The translations under genes were made by a program, and so were the position numbers. A stretch of 64,000 nucleotides of DNA, taken from assembly GCF_029784135.1 (NCBI RefSeq), contig NC_073746.1, forward strand, positions 38,750,878 to 38,814,877, written 5' to 3'. Within the stretch, counting starts at the first letter, position 1. Each line of letters begins with the position of its first letter. Source of the stretch: Toxorhynchites rutilus septentrionalis. Lineage: Eukaryota; Arthropoda; Insecta; Diptera; Culicidae. The notes below the pieces were generated by a model that saw nothing but the letters and a program-made list of their open reading frames with translations, was not told where the DNA came from and ran no database searches. Below are positions 63,591 to 64,000 of this stretch, in pieces.

Positions 63591-64000
63591 AAAAAGAAAG
63601 CGTGCCCCGCCAGCGTGCAAAACAAAATAACGTTATCGTTTAGAAACTATGAGGGTTTTATTTGTTTTTCCAATAATTTTCAAACCTATAAATCTTCGCA
63701 TATTTTCAAATATATTGAAAATAGAGACATTTCTTTACATTTGGCATCCCTGATTCGAACGCTAAATTCTGTTGTTGACGTTTTGAGGGATGCGAGTGCG
63801 AGTAAATTCAAAAAACTTTGAAGTAGCTCGCACGCCGGATCACACATGACACTAACTGGCATGATGTGTTCACACGGTGTGAGTAGCTGCACTGCAGTAA
63901 CTGACTAGACCGAATCGTATGCTTACTCGCACCGTCTGAACCCGGCTTTAGTGATGACCTCCAAAAATTTTGATCCTATTTACTAATTATTTCCCATAGT

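Larger units (their letters stand above)
62624..63947 (+). mobile_element. PIF/Harbinger-type element, defective
   Basis: The ends AGGCCCATTTATACG and, inverted, AGCCGGGTTCAGACG lie between TTA trinucleotides (62621-62623 and 63948-63950), the target duplication typical of PIF/Harbinger. The interior holds a decayed transposase (63010-63345) and a piece of repeat family A (63360-63590). Confidence 0.7.

Overview
The window looks like AT-rich nuclear DNA of a dipteran insect, most likely a mosquito. The reasons are four zinc-finger genes, three with a complete ZAD (a fourth, at the left edge, is cut by the window), short 54-70 bp introns, a RING-MATH gene of the TRIM37 type, and a dense mix of insect transposons (I-type and RTE LINEs, mdg1/412-like Ty3/gypsy, BEL/Pao, hAT, mariner/Tc1, PIF/Harbinger, tRNA-derived SINEs, many MITEs). 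The species call is inference; no marker fixes it.

Layout. 1-1.1 kb: 3' end of a C2H2 gene. 1.1-7.5 kb: SINE, mariner remnant split by a large foldback element, MITEs. 7.6-9.1 kb: three-exon RING-MATH gene (minus). 9.4-21.6 kb: transposon-rich, with two hAT elements that keep 8-bp target duplications, a probable solo LTR, a BEL/Pao pol remnant and a decayed histone H2A gene that still has its histone 3' stem-loop. 21.6-35.1 kb: three minus-strand ZAD/C2H2 genes. The first two are clear paralogs, and their last fingers lie on separate 84-bp exons. Between them lie repeat families, a 35-bp minisatellite and LINE fragments. 35.1-38.3 kb: gene-free.

38.32-54.68 kb is one nested insertion. An I-type LINE (ORF1, ORF2, poly(A), 14-bp target duplication) is split inside ORF2 by a mdg1/412-like LTR retrotransposon (507-bp LTRs that look identical, 4-bp target duplication, tRNA-Arg-type primer site, polypurine tract, gag, pol). 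That element is itself broken in its leader by a 5'-truncated R4/Dong-like LINE, next to a second near-identical copy of the host LINE's 3' end plus 217 bp of its downstream flank. 55-64 kb: a THAP-domain exon, an almost perfect 79-bp-arm hairpin, MITEs, a SINE, a long dispersed repeat with a decayed unrecognised coding remnant, a fourth zinc-finger gene (ZAD with only about three fingers), and a PIF/Harbinger remnant.

The host genes are mainly a family of lineage-expanded transcription-factor-like proteins: ZAD for dimerisation, acidic linker, C2H2 array for DNA binding. I did not find a new multi-gene system. The best candidates for new biology are the duplicated LINE 3' end with flank inside the LTR element, the start-codon hairpin of the LINE, the long hairpin at 56.2 kb, and the one-finger-per-exon architecture with a conserved C-terminal tail.
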